Origin: Leifsonia sp. Leaf264
GTDB taxonomy: Bacteria > Actinomycetota > Actinomycetes > Actinomycetales > Microbacteriaceae
Reading direction: 5' to 3'
DNA length: 64,000 bases
Assembly: GCF_001422325.1 (NCBI RefSeq)
Contig: NZ_LMMR01000008.1
Coordinates: forward strand, 186,001 to 250,000
Made by a program: the position numbers and the translations under genes. Under the pieces are notes generated by a model. That model saw nothing but the letters and a program-made list of their open reading frames with translations. It did not search any database and was not told the origin of the DNA. Positions 16,383-25,353 of the stretch are shown here, in pieces (positions within the stretch are counted from its first letter, which is position 1; the number at the start of each line of letters is the position of its first letter).

Positions 16383-17381
16383 TCACTGCACGACGTGCTC
16401 GACGCCCTGACCGACGTCGATGACCACCCCCACGAACGACGGCACGACGTCGGCGACGGCATCCTGCAGTTCATCGATCGGGGGAACGGATCCGTCATCG
16501 GTCGTGACGTCGAGCGTCGCCGTGAAGCCGCTCCACTCGATGCCATAGGTGCGCGCGCCCTCCTCGGTCTCCAGCCACGTCTGCGTGGCCTCCTGGATCG
16601 CGACGGACCAGCGCGCCGTGGCGATCGAGGCGATCGAGTTCAGTGCGAGCGGGATGGTGATGATGGCCGCCAGCACTGTGACGACCGTGTACGCACGCCG
16701 ACGGTTCGCGCTCGGTGACGAGCCGGGCTCGCGCGCATAGCCGGCCAGCGTGAAGACCACGCTGCCCGCTATGACGAGGGCGACGACATTCGAGAGGAAG
16801 AGGAGGAGCGCCCCGACGGCGTCCTCCCAGAGCCCCTGCCCGATGCAGACGCCGACGACGCCGAGGGGCGGCACCAGGGAGATCGCGATGGCGACGCCCG
16901 GCAGGACGGCGCTCAGGTCTTTCCGGCACATGGCGAAGCCGCCGGCCAGGCCGGTGGCGAGAGCCGCGATCAGGTCCATCAGGCTGGGAGACGTGCGCCC
17001 GACGACCTGGGAGTTGGCGGCGAGGCTCTCCGGCGTGGCGACGAAGATGGCGAATGCGAGCCCGAGTACCACCACGATCACGAGGCCGACGACGACCCAG
17101 GTGATCGATCGGATGACGAGCCCGAGGTGTCCCGTGACGATGCCGAGGCCGATGCCGAGGATCGGCGTGCCGAGCGGAGCGATGATCATCGCTCCGATGA
17201 CCGTCGCCGTCGAGTCGGACAGGACACCGGCGATGGCGATGGTCCCGGCCAGGGTCAGCATGATCAGGAAGCCGCTGCGCTTGCTCGCGCTGTCGCCGAC
17301 GTCGAGATCGAGGGCGTCGTTCAGGAACTCGACGGGCTGGCGCTTCGAGGGCGGGATGAGTGCGTCGACCAGCCGAGACAT
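16383..17381 (-). CDS. DUF389 family membrane protein
   Basis: This 332-residue membrane protein has the DUF389/TIGR00341 signature: GAMIIAPLGTPILGIGLGIV, a central LATGLAGGFAMCRKDLSAVL and PGVAIAISLVPPLGVVGVCI. About seven to eight hydrophobic segments span 45-265, and a soluble C-terminal domain of about 80 residues ends GVVIDVGQGVEHVVQ. The start at 17381 (MSRLVDALIPPSKRQPVEFL) has AAGGAG about five bases upstream; the longer in-frame stretch is low-complexity and unsupported. Function is not established for the family; membrane integrity or transport has been proposed. Confidence 0.85.
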   Translation of the reverse strand: MSRLVDALIPPSKRQPVEFLNDALDLDVGDSASKRSGFLIMLTLAGTIAIAGVLSDSTATVIGAMIIAPLGTPILGIGLGIVTGHLGLVIRSITWVVVGLVIVVVLGLAFAIFVATPESLAANSQVVGRTSPSLMDLIAALATGLAGGFAMCRKDLSAVLPGVAIAISLVPPLGVVGVCIGQGLWEDAVGALLLFLSNVVALVIAGSVVFTLAGYAREPGSSPSANRRRAYTVVTVLAAIITIPLALNSIASIATARWSVAIQEATQTWLETEEGARTYGIEWSGFTATLDVTTDDGSVPPIDELQDAVADVVPSFVGVVIDVGQGVEHVVQ

Positions 17382-17552
17382 GGCAGCTCCTTCGAATGGC
17401 GATGCATTCATGCTGGCACGCTCAGGCCGTCGGCGCCGAGGTTCTCCTCCAGAGACGCCCCGGACCCATGACGATGGGGATCGGCGTGGGATTCCTCGCG
17501 CCGGCGGCACCCACCTCAGCTCGGGCGCCTGACCCCCGAAAGCACTCACCGG

Positions 17553-17614
17553 GTCGCCCACGTTCGTCGTCACCGCATCCGTTTCGACCTGCGGATGCGA
17601 CGAACGTGGGCGAC
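17553..17614. repeat. Long bulged intergenic hairpin
   Basis: Arms GTCGCCCACGTTCGTCG (17553-17569) and its exact complement (17598-17614) make a 17-bp perfect stem. Inside, CATCCG (17576-17581) pairs with CGGATG (17592-17597) above a 6-base bulge, closing a 10-base loop. It lies between the DUF389 gene and tRNA-Gly. A second hairpin of similar design and with a related GCCCAC core lies at 60256-60313. It could be a terminator or a palindromic repeat element. Confidence 0.7.
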
Positions 17615-17647
17615 TCGGCGAAGGAAGAGTGAGGACCTCGACCGCAA

Positions 17648-17721
17648 TGGAGCGGATGACGGGAATCGAACCCGCGCTATCAGCTTGGGAAGCTGAAGTT
17701 CTGCCATTGAACTACATCCGC
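17648..17721 (-). tRNA. tRNA-Gly (anticodon CCC)
   Basis: The minus strand folds as a complete cloverleaf: acceptor GCGGATG paired with CATCCGC, D-arm GTTC/GAAC, anticodon stem TCAGC/GCTGA with loop TTCCCAA (anticodon CCC), and a T-arm with GGTTCGATTCC. The discriminator is T, and CCA follows in the DNA (complement of 17648-17650). It reads GGG codons. It stands alone, upstream of and divergent from dcd. Confidence 0.93.
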
Positions 17722-17766
17722 GCAACGGCCGTGAAGCCGTGCGAGAAATACTAGCAAGCGCGCCGT

Positions 17767-17772
17767 TAGGCT
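17767..17772 (+). promoter_or_regulatory. -10 hexamer TAGGCT of leaderless dcd
   Basis: TAGGCT ends six bases before the GTG of dcd, so transcription should begin at or next to the start codon. No Shine-Dalgarno is present, in keeping with a leaderless mRNA. Confidence 0.6.
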
Positions 17773-17778
17773 GACGAC

Positions 17779-18384
17779 GTGCTTCTCTCCGACCGTGACA
17801 TCAAGGCCGATCTCGCCGCCGAACGCATCAGTCTCGAGCCCTACGACGAGGCGATGGTGCAGCCCTCGTCGATCGACGTGCGGCTCGATCGCTTCTTCAG
17901 GCTGTTCGACAACCACAAGTACCCCTTCATCGATCCGGCGGAGGACCAGCCCGAGCTCACCCACCTCATCGAGGTCGCCCCCGACGAGCCGTTCATCCTG
18001 CACCCCGGCGAGTTCGTGCTCGGGAGCACCTACGAGGCCGTCACCCTGCCCGACGACATCGCCGCCAGGCTCGAGGGCAAGTCGTCGCTCGGCCGGCTCG
18101 GCCTGCTCACCCACTCGACAGCCGGCTTCATCGACCCCGGATTCTCGGGTCACGTCACCCTCGAGCTCTCGAATGTGGCGACGCTGCCCATCAAGCTCTG
18201 GCCGGGCATGAAGATCGGCCAGATGTGCTTCTTCCGGCTCACCTCGCCGGCCGAGAAGCCCTACGGCTCGGCCGAGTACTCGTCGCGCTACCAGGGTCAG
18301 CGCGGCCCGACGGCATCCCGCTCGTTCCAGAACTTCCACCGGACCGATGTCTCGACGACGGATGCCGGTCGCCCCGGCGCCTAG
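17779..18384 (+). CDS. dcd: dCTP deaminase
   Basis: Dcd, 201 residues, deaminates dCTP; in actinobacteria the enzyme is usually bifunctional and releases dUMP directly, guarding against dUTP. The N-terminus [12 protein letters not shown], the [16 protein letters not shown] segment, the [20 protein letters not shown] core and [14 protein letters not shown] with the catalytic Glu are all present, as is [17 protein letters not shown] at the C-terminus. The start is GTG with a TAGGCT box six bases before it and no ribosome site. Confidence 0.95.
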   Translation: MLLSDRDIKADLAAERISLEPYDEAMVQPSSIDVRLDRFFRLFDNHKYPFIDPAEDQPELTHLIEVAPDEPFILHPGEFVLGSTYEAVTLPDDIAARLEGKSSLGRLGLLTHSTAGFIDPGFSGHVTLELSNVATLPIKLWPGMKIGQMCFFRLTSPAEKPYGSAEYSSRYQGQRGPTASRSFQNFHRTDVSTTDAGRPGA

Positions 18385-18414
18385 CCCTCGCTCCTGAACT
18401 GTCCCGCCCGCCCC

Positions 18415-18440
18415 AACCTTTTCGGCGAGGTCGTCGTCTA
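18415..18440 (+). promoter_or_regulatory. ECF-sigma-type promoter of the sigma factor gene
   Basis: AACC (18415-18418) and CGTCTA (18435-18440) are separated by 16 bases, the spacing and wording of many actinobacterial ECF promoters. It lies 35 bases before the sigma gene, so the sigma factor may transcribe its own gene. Confidence 0.55.
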
Positions 18441-18474
18441 GACAGGTAGAGGGAACTTGTCGTGAGGGGGAGGC

Positions 18475-19023
18475 ATGGCCGAGAGGTCTGGTTGGGAGCA
18501 GGTCGTCACCGACCTGGTTGCTGAACGCGGCGTCAGCCTCACCCGCTATGCCTACCTGCTGTCAGGCAGCCGTGACGACGCCGCCGATCTCGTGCAGGAC
18601 GCCCTGGTGCGCACCTTCGGGCGCCTGCGCAACGGCTTCACCGTCGAGAGCGCCGAGGCCTACGTGCGCCGCGCCATCCTCAACTCCTACCTCGACACCG
18701 GACGGCGCCGGTCGCGCTGGCTGTCGACCGCGCACCTGCATGTCACTCCGGAGGGACGCGAGTCGTCGTCCGGGGCGACGGATGCCCGCCTCGACCTGCA
18801 CGCCGAGCTCGCGAAGCTCACGCCTCGCGAGCGAGCGTGCATCGTTCTGCGCTACTACGACGACCTCACGATCGAGGGTGTCGCGAAGGCCCTCGGAATC
18901 GCATCCGGAACCGTCAAGCGCTACCTCAGCGACGGCCTGGCCAAGATGGCGATCGCGCTCGCCGACGATGACGTTGCGCTCGAGGCGGCGCTCGCCCTGA
19001 AGGGATCCGATCATGTCGAGTGA
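18475..19023 (+). CDS. RNA polymerase ECF/SigE-family sigma factor
   Basis: This 182-residue sigma factor has region 2 at about residues 20-85 (LTRYAYLLSGSRDDAADLVQ, DALVRTFGRL) and region 4 at about 110-170 (LTPRERACIVLRYYDDLTIE then GVAKALGIASGTVKRYLSDG). No region 1.1 or 3 is seen, as expected for the ECF group. GGGGGAGG lies five bases before the ATG. The next gene overlaps it by 11 bases and encodes a membrane protein whose first 43 residues are cytoplasmic, the layout of a sigma/anti-sigma pair. An ECF-type promoter precedes it, so autoregulation is likely. Confidence 0.9.
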   Translation: MAERSGWEQVVTDLVAERGVSLTRYAYLLSGSRDDAADLVQDALVRTFGRLRNGFTVESAEAYVRRAILNSYLDTGRRRSRWLSTAHLHVTPEGRESSSGATDARLDLHAELAKLTPRERACIVLRYYDDLTIEGVAKALGIASGTVKRYLSDGLAKMAIALADDDVALEAALALKGSDHVE

Positions 19024-20281
19024 AGACGAACTGCGCGCCCGACTGCACGACGATGCGGCCCGGTCGACCTACACCGACGCCGCGCACTCCATCGACGTCG
19101 CCCAGGTGATCAGCCGATCACGAGGACGCCGCAGGCCCCGGATGCTGCTCGCCGGCGGAGGCGCGACCCTCGCCGTGCTCGGACTCGCCGTGACCGCCGT
19201 CTTCGGACTGCCCGCGCTCGCCGATGTGTACACGACGCCCCCGCCCTACGCGGAGACGGCCACGCCGACGCCCGACCCGACGCCCGAGCCGACACCTGAG
19301 CCGACCGCCACGCCGTCGCCGACCACGTTCACCGTCGCGATCCCGGCCGATTGCTCGGCCATCTACACGAAGGACTGGACGCCGGAGATGAAGAACCTCG
19401 TGCTCAATCCGGACGGCACGAACGTGGGCCCGAACGACGTGCTGGGCACGACTGACGAGGAACTGCGGCCGATTCTCTCCGACTCGGTGAAACTCGCGTG
19501 CTACTGGATGGTTCCGCCCGAGATCCAGCACGGTGACCTGGGCGAGGTCCACACCAATGTCGCTTCAGTCTCAGCACAGCAATCGGACGCCGCGCTCGCG
19601 CGCATGGCGGAGGCGGGCTACTCCTGTTCTGCAGAGCTGGGTGGAACGAGCTGTGTCATTCAGCAGGAGACCACCGAGGGTGCCTACGGGGAATCGCAGT
19701 TCATCCGAGATGGGGTCTGGATCGCCACGAGCTGGGGCGTTCAGCTGCCGGATGGCTACACGGAAGACATCGTGGCGGCTCTCTTCGGCGCGTCGAGCGA
19801 GACCGGGCCGCCGGCATCCGACGTGACCATCCCGAGTGATTGCTCGGGCATCTACACCAAGGACTGGACGCCCGAGATGCGCGGCCACGCCCTCAATCCC
19901 GCGTGGGTGGACGGCCCGGACGGCCCGGGCATCTCTGGTTCGAACGACGACGAGCTCATGGCCGTGCTCACGGATACCACCGTGCTGTCCTGCTACTGGG
20001 TGAATGCGCGGGGACCGAGTGACAACGGACATGTGACGACCGACATCGCTGCGCTCACGGAGGAACAGTCTGCCGACGTCCTCGCGCGCATGAACGAACT
20101 CGGTTTCTCGTGTTACGCCGAGCATCTCGGCACGCGTTGCGTGATGGAGCAGCAGAGTACCGAGGGACCGTACGGGGAGTCGCATTTCCTCCGCGACGGA
20201 ATCTGGTCCGCGACCGCGTGGTACAGCATCTCCCCCGACGGCTACACCGCCGACATCGAGAAGGCGCTCTTCGGCGAGTGA
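19013..20281 (+). CDS. Anti-sigma-like membrane protein with duplicated extracellular module
   Basis: This 422-residue protein overlaps the sigma gene by 11 bases. Residues 1-43 are cytoplasmic and charged, 44-66 form one membrane segment, 72-105 a Pro/Thr linker (TPTPDPTPEPTPEPT). Then come two homologous modules, about 108-262 and 271-422. Each begins with a cysteine and IYTKDWTPEM, has a C-Y-W about 50 residues on, two further cysteines around 90-100 residues on, an acidic EGxYGES, and ends near LPDGYT/SPDGYT. The DNA of the module starts is also very alike, indicating recent duplication. No zinc-binding anti-sigma motif is present. I infer a membrane-bound regulator of the sigma factor whose modules sense something outside the cell; the module family is not recognised. 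Confidence 0.65.
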   Translation: MSSEDELRARLHDDAARSTYTDAAHSIDVAQVISRSRGRRRPRMLLAGGGATLAVLGLAVTAVFGLPALADVYTTPPPYAETATPTPDPTPEPTPEPTATPSPTTFTVAIPADCSAIYTKDWTPEMKNLVLNPDGTNVGPNDVLGTTDEELRPILSDSVKLACYWMVPPEIQHGDLGEVHTNVASVSAQQSDAALARMAEAGYSCSAELGGTSCVIQQETTEGAYGESQFIRDGVWIATSWGVQLPDGYTEDIVAALFGASSETGPPASDVTIPSDCSGIYTKDWTPEMRGHALNPAWVDGPDGPGISGSNDDELMAVLTDTTVLSCYWVNARGPSDNGHVTTDIAALTEEQSADVLARMNELGFSCYAEHLGTRCVMEQQSTEGPYGESHFLRDGIWSATAWYSISPDGYTADIEKALFGE

Positions 20282-20324
20282 GCGTCTGACCCATCGGCGA
20301 GGTGACGCGAATCGACGCCCGCCC

Positions 20325-21161
20325 TCACGCCGCCATGAACGGCTGGTACTCGTAGCCCGACTCGTCGAGGATCGCCACCGTGGCCTCCGGCACTTCTATG
20401 AACGCCCCGGGAAGGTTGTTGAGCGGCTCTGAGACGACCACGCGCGCGCGGTCTCCGAACAGGTTCAGGCGCTCCGCATCCGGGTACAACTCGCGCAGGG
20501 CCGAGATCTCGGCGGAGTGGAACAGCGAGCGGGTCTGCCCCTGGCTCGAGTATCGGAAGGTCCAGAGCGTCCTCCCGTCCGACACGGCGAGCGTGCCCTG
20601 CATCGGGAACGTGACACCCTTCTCGCGGCCCACCGACTCCACCATGCGCACGGCCTTCGCCATCGCACCGATCGGGTCGTCCTGGAGCCCCAGGGTCAGC
20701 GCGAGGTGGAAGAGCACCTCCGAGTCGGTCGTCCCGTGGATGGCCGGGTAGAGCGACGGATCGACGGCGAACGTCAGGTCGCGCTTGTACTTGATGAAGT
20801 CGGAGAGGAAACCGTTGTGCATGAACATCCAGTTCTCGTGACGGAACGGATGGCAGTTGGTCTGCTGGATGGGCGGCCCGCCCGCGGCCCGCACGTGCGC
20901 GAAGAACAGGGGGCTCTCGACGGCCTGGGTGATCTCGCGCAGGTTCTCGTCGTGCCACGCCGGTTCGATGCTGTGGAACAGGGCCGGGATGCCGCGCGTG
21001 CGGTCGTCTCTCGGATACCAGCCGAATCCGAAGCCGTCTCCGTTCACTGTCTCGGCTCCGAGTGGGGAGTTGAGCGACTGCGCCACCAGCGAGTGCTGCG
21101 CGTCGAGGATCAAGGTGGACGGTTGGATCGGTTCGCCAGAATAGGCCAGCCAACGGCACAT
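20325..21161 (-). CDS. Class II glutamine amidotransferase (YafJ-like)
   Basis: This 278-residue Ntn-hydrolase starts MCRWLAYSGEPI, so after Met removal Cys2 is the expected nucleophile. NGDGFGFGWYPRDD, FFAHVRAAGGPPIQQTNCHP, FMHNGFLSDF and TTDSEVLFHLAL are the amidotransferase fold motifs. GGAGG lies seven bases before the ATG. Members stand alone as stand-in glutaminase domains; EgtC of ergothioneine synthesis is related but no egt genes are near. The acceptor substrate is unknown. Confidence 0.85.
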   Translation of the reverse strand: MCRWLAYSGEPIQPSTLILDAQHSLVAQSLNSPLGAETVNGDGFGFGWYPRDDRTRGIPALFHSIEPAWHDENLREITQAVESPLFFAHVRAAGGPPIQQTNCHPFRHENWMFMHNGFLSDFIKYKRDLTFAVDPSLYPAIHGTTDSEVLFHLALTLGLQDDPIGAMAKAVRMVESVGREKGVTFPMQGTLAVSDGRTLWTFRYSSQGQTRSLFHSAEISALRELYPDAERLNLFGDRARVVVSEPLNNLPGAFIEVPEATVAILDESGYEYQPFMAA

Positions 21162-21412
21162 TGAGCCACCTCCGTAGCATCGTCATCGATGCTCGTGATG
21201 CTACTCGCGCAGCGCCAGTGCGTCACCCGACAGAACGAGACAGTTCGTCGTCGGCTCGCCAGTTGTGGTCGGGTCCGGAGCGCTCGCTCACCACATGTGG
21301 TCGCCCGGCGCCCGGCGGGCGGCTACAGGTGGCGACCGAGGCGCCCGAAACCGGCGCTGACGCCGTGCGCAACGGACACCTGTCTGTAACCGGGCCCCGG
21401 TATCGTCGGAGT

Positions 21413-21937
21413 ATGAATTTCGCCACCACGTCAGCGTTCACGGCGGCACTCGTCGCCGATGGTCCGGCGCCCGAGAGCAGCGTGTACGCGCGCGGGTTCG
21501 GTTCGCTGGTGGGCTCGTGGGCCGTGACGGGGCGACGCCTCGATGAGGCATCCGGCGAGTGGACGCAACGCGAGTTCACCTGGATCGTCTCGTTCATCCT
21601 CGGTGGCCACGCCATCCAGGACGTCGAGGTCGTGCCCAGCGACGCCGATCCCGAGGTGATGGAGACCCTCGCCACGGGAGTGCGTGTCTACGATCCGGAT
21701 GCCGGAGTGTGGCGGGTGAGCTTCTTCGCGCCGCAGACCGGCGACTTCTGCCACCTGGTCGCGAGCACGCATCGCGACGGCATCCGCCAGGACGGATCAC
21801 AGACCGATGAGCGGCCGATCCGCTGGAACTTCAGCGCCATCACCGAGACCAGCTACGTCTGGGACGCGTGGGTGTCGAACGACGACGGACGCACCTGGGA
21901 GCTCACGGAGCACAACGAGGCCGTGCGCCTGAGCTAG
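21413..21937 (+). CDS. DUF1579-like calycin-fold protein
   Basis: This 174-residue soluble protein has GSLVGSWAVTGRRLDEASGE and FTWIVSFILGGHAIQDVEVV, followed by alternating beta-strand segments and a C-terminal YVWDAWVSNDDGRTWELTEH. The pattern resembles DUF1579/lipocalin-like proteins; the assignment is tentative. The start has TATCGT (21401-21406) six bases upstream and no ribosome site, suggesting a leaderless transcript. It lies between the amidotransferase (divergent) and a convergent TetR gene. Function unknown. Confidence 0.6.
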   Translation: MNFATTSAFTAALVADGPAPESSVYARGFGSLVGSWAVTGRRLDEASGEWTQREFTWIVSFILGGHAIQDVEVVPSDADPEVMETLATGVRVYDPDAGVWRVSFFAPQTGDFCHLVASTHRDGIRQDGSQTDERPIRWNFSAITETSYVWDAWVSNDDGRTWELTEHNEAVRLS

Positions 21938-21979
21938 ACGCCGCTCGCGAGGGCGAGTGCGGTCCGCGCGCCAGCTCGA

Positions 21980-22615
21980 TCAGGCGTCGTGGACGTACGA
22001 GGACAGTCGCGGACCCGGATGCACGACGGCGTTGACGATCGCCTCGATGGCGAACTCGCTCACGTCGGCGAGATCGACGGCGGTGGGATCGAGGAGCCAC
22101 TGCAGCTGCAGCCCGTCCATCACGGCGAGGATCGATGCCGACGCCTGATCGATCCTGACGGAGTCGCGCACGTTCTCCTGTGCGCACAACTCGCGGAATG
22201 CCCCGTCGACGTCGTCGCGGAGCACGCGATAGCGCTTCTCGAAGTACTCGCGGGCGGCGTGGCCGTCGGTGACGGACTCGGCTGAGAGGACCGTGTAGGC
22301 CTGGACGATGCCGGGTCGCAGCGAGTTCCGCAATGCCGTCCCGACGAGGTGGAGGAACAGCGCTGGGCCCCCCGGGATGTGGCGCTCTGCCAGAGCGGCG
22401 ACGTCGTCCCGATCGCGGAATTCGAGCACCTCAAGCAGTAGGCGCTGCTTGGATCCGAAGTGGTGCAGCACGCCTGCGTGAGTCATCCCGACCTCGTCGG
22501 CGATGTCACCGAGGGTTCCGTTCGTCGATCCCTTGGCGCCGAAGATGTCGAGCGCGGCGCGGAGGATCTCGGTGCGTCTGCGCTCCGTCTCAGGGCGCGC
22601 GTTGCTGGTGCTCAT
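21980..22615 (-). CDS. TetR-family regulator of the adjacent ABC/GH3 operon
   Basis: This 211-residue protein has an N-terminal TetR helix-turn-helix at about 13-60 (AALDIFGAKGSTNGTLGDIA then VGMTHAGVLHHFGSKQRLLL) and a C-terminal effector domain. It is divergent from the transporter operon that starts at 22764. A 22-base palindrome in the shared 148-base spacer (22673-22694) is the obvious operator. It probably represses both itself and the transporter, with a sugar or glycoside as inducer; the ligand is inference. Confidence 0.85.
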   Translation of the reverse strand: MSTSNARPETERRRTEILRAALDIFGAKGSTNGTLGDIADEVGMTHAGVLHHFGSKQRLLLEVLEFRDRDDVAALAERHIPGGPALFLHLVGTALRNSLRPGIVQAYTVLSAESVTDGHAAREYFEKRYRVLRDDVDGAFRELCAQENVRDSVRIDQASASILAVMDGLQLQWLLDPTAVDLADVSEFAIEAIVNAVVHPGPRLSSYVHDA

Positions 22616-22672
22616 GACTCTCCGTCGGGCTCTGCTTGTGGAAATGAAATACTATCCAGTAATCTCTGTTCC

Positions 22673-22710
22673 ACTTACTTACTAGCAAGTAAGTAGTCTG
22701 ACCGGGTCAG
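22673..22710. promoter_or_regulatory. TetR operator palindromes in the regulator/transporter spacer
   Basis: ACTTACTT (22673-22680) and AAGTAAGT (22687-22694) form a perfect inverted repeat across six bases. Immediately downstream CTGACC-G-GGTCAG (22698-22710) is a second perfect palindrome. The first is AT-rich and stands out from the surrounding DNA, as expected for a promoter-embedded operator. Confidence 0.6.
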
Positions 22711-22763
22711 CCGGTCCATCCCGCACAGAGGGGCACACTGATGTGTCCTACGAAGGAGAAGCA

Positions 22764-24440
22764 ATGAGGCTCAAGAATCACCTGATCGTGGGGGGCGCGG
22801 TCATCGCGCTCAGCGCGCTCGCACTGACCGGATGCTCCGCACCGTCATCCAGCAGCAACACGGCGGCCGCCTCCGGCTCGCTCACGATCGCGAAGCCGGA
22901 CGGCTCTGCCGTCCTCGCCACGCAGATCAACAACCCGTTCATCACCACCGGCTCGGGCATGTCCCTCGGCTACGACCGGATGATCTACGAACCGCTCGCC
23001 ATGGTGAACCCCGTCGGCAAGAACGAGACGACCCCCTGGTTGGCATCGAAGGTGGAGTGGAACAGCGACTACACCCAGCTGACCGTCACTCCGCGTGAGG
23101 ACGTCAAGTGGAACGACGGAAAGCCGTTCACCGCTGACGACATCGTGTTCACCTTCACCATGATCAAGAACACCCCCGCTCTGGACCTCGCCGGTCTGAA
23201 GCTCGCCGACATCAAGAAGGACGGCGACAACGTCGTCATGACCTTCAGCGAGTCGAAGTTCGTCAAGCAGGGCGATGTCCTGCAGACCACCATCGTGCCC
23301 GAGCACCTGTGGAAGGACATCAAGGACCCCGCCAAGGACCCGGTCAAGGACGCCGTTGGTACAGGCCCGTACACGGTCGACAGCTTCTCGTCGCAGGGCG
23401 TCGTGCTCAAGGCTCGCACCGACTACTGGGGCGGCGCCGTTCCTGTCGCAACGCTCAAGTACCTCGAGTACAACGACAACACCGGCCTGCTTCGCGCGCT
23501 GCAGAGCGGCGAGACCGACTGGGCACAGATCTTCATCACGGACTACCAGACGAACTACGTCGACAAGGACCCCGAGCACAACGTCTTCTGGGGCGCCAAC
23601 ATCCTCAGCCCGGACATGATCCTGGTCAACACGACGAAGGCTCCGTTCGACGACGTGGCATTCCGCAAGGCCGTGAACATGGTCATCGACCGCAAGGCCC
23701 ACGCCGAGAAGGCCCGCAGCAACGCCGGCCCCGAACTGACGAGCGTCACGGGCATCCCCCAGCCGACGGGTGACCAGTACATCGCTCCCGAATACCAGGA
23801 CGAGACCTTCTCGATCGACGTCGACGGTGCGAAGAAGATCCTCACCGACGCCGGCTACACGTGGGACGGCGACGCACTGGTCGATCCGTCCGGCGCGAAG
23901 GTGTCCTTCACGCTGCAGGATCCGCAGGGCTGGAACGACTACGTCACCGGCATCCAGCTGGTCGCGTCGCAGATCAAGACCGCTCTCGGTGCCGACGCCA
24001 AGGTCGCGACTCCGGACGCCAACACGTGGTTCGGAAACATCGCCTCCGGCAACTTCGACGCCGCGCTGCACTGGACTGGCTCGGGCTCGAACCCGTGGCA
24101 CATCTACGACGACACGATGAACGGTGCTTACCTCGATCAGGAATCGGGTGGCCAGGTCGCCGACAACTTCGGGCGTTACGACAACCCGGAGGCGACGAAG
24201 CTGCTCCAGCAGTACGCCAGTGCATCGGATGATGCGACTCGCACGGATGCGCTCAACAAGATCCAGAAGATCTTCGTCGACGACGTGCCCGCCATCCCGA
24301 TCGGTACCCACCCGACGTTGGGCGAGTACAACACCCGCTCGTTCACCGGTTGGCCCAGCGAGGACGACCAGTACGCGACAGCCGACCCGACGCAGCCGTC
24401 GGCCGTCCAGGTTCTGATGAGCCTGAAGCCCGTCAAGTAA
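22764..24440 (+). CDS. ABC transporter substrate-binding lipoprotein (SBP family 5)
   Basis: This 558-residue lipoprotein captures substrate outside the membrane. The signal peptide ends in lipobox LALTGC with lipidated C24. Family 5 (DppA/OppA) features are WNDGKPFTADDIVFTFTMIK, GTGPYTVDSF, ALQSGETDWAQIF and PFDDVAFRKAVNMVIDR. AAGGAG is six bases before the ATG; an upstream in-frame GTG is less likely. The operon ends in a GH3 glycosidase, so although the family is called peptide-binding, an oligosaccharide or beta-glucoside such as cellobiose is the likely cargo, as known for Dpp-type sugar importers in other bacteria. A strong hairpin follows the gene. Confidence 0.88.
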   Translation: MRLKNHLIVGGAVIALSALALTGCSAPSSSSNTAAASGSLTIAKPDGSAVLATQINNPFITTGSGMSLGYDRMIYEPLAMVNPVGKNETTPWLASKVEWNSDYTQLTVTPREDVKWNDGKPFTADDIVFTFTMIKNTPALDLAGLKLADIKKDGDNVVMTFSESKFVKQGDVLQTTIVPEHLWKDIKDPAKDPVKDAVGTGPYTVDSFSSQGVVLKARTDYWGGAVPVATLKYLEYNDNTGLLRALQSGETDWAQIFITDYQTNYVDKDPEHNVFWGANILSPDMILVNTTKAPFDDVAFRKAVNMVIDRKAHAEKARSNAGPELTSVTGIPQPTGDQYIAPEYQDETFSIDVDGAKKILTDAGYTWDGDALVDPSGAKVSFTLQDPQGWNDYVTGIQLVASQIKTALGADAKVATPDANTWFGNIASGNFDAALHWTGSGSNPWHIYDDTMNGAYLDQESGGQVADNFGRYDNPEATKLLQQYASASDDATRTDALNKIQKIFVDDVPAIPIGTHPTLGEYNTRSFTGWPSEDDQYATADPTQPSAVQVLMSLKPVK

Positions 24441-24453
24441 CCATCCAGCGCAT

Positions 24454-24492
24454 CTGGGGTGGGTGGGGGATACCTTCCCCCTCCCACCCCAG
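24454..24492 (+). terminator. GC-rich hairpin between binding-protein and ATPase genes
   Basis: CTGGGGTGGGTGGGGG (24454-24469) pairs with CCCCCTCCCACCCCAG (24477-24492), 15 of 16 bp, around a 7-base loop. No U-run follows. It lies 13 bases after the binding-protein stop. It likely acts as a partial terminator or 3' stabiliser so that the binding protein is made in excess over the membrane parts. Confidence 0.6.
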
Positions 24493-24528
24493 ACCGCGCG
24501 TGCTGTGAGTGAAGAAAGTGTTCCTCCC

Positions 24529-25349
<821 letters not shown>

Positions 25350-25353
<4 letters not shown>

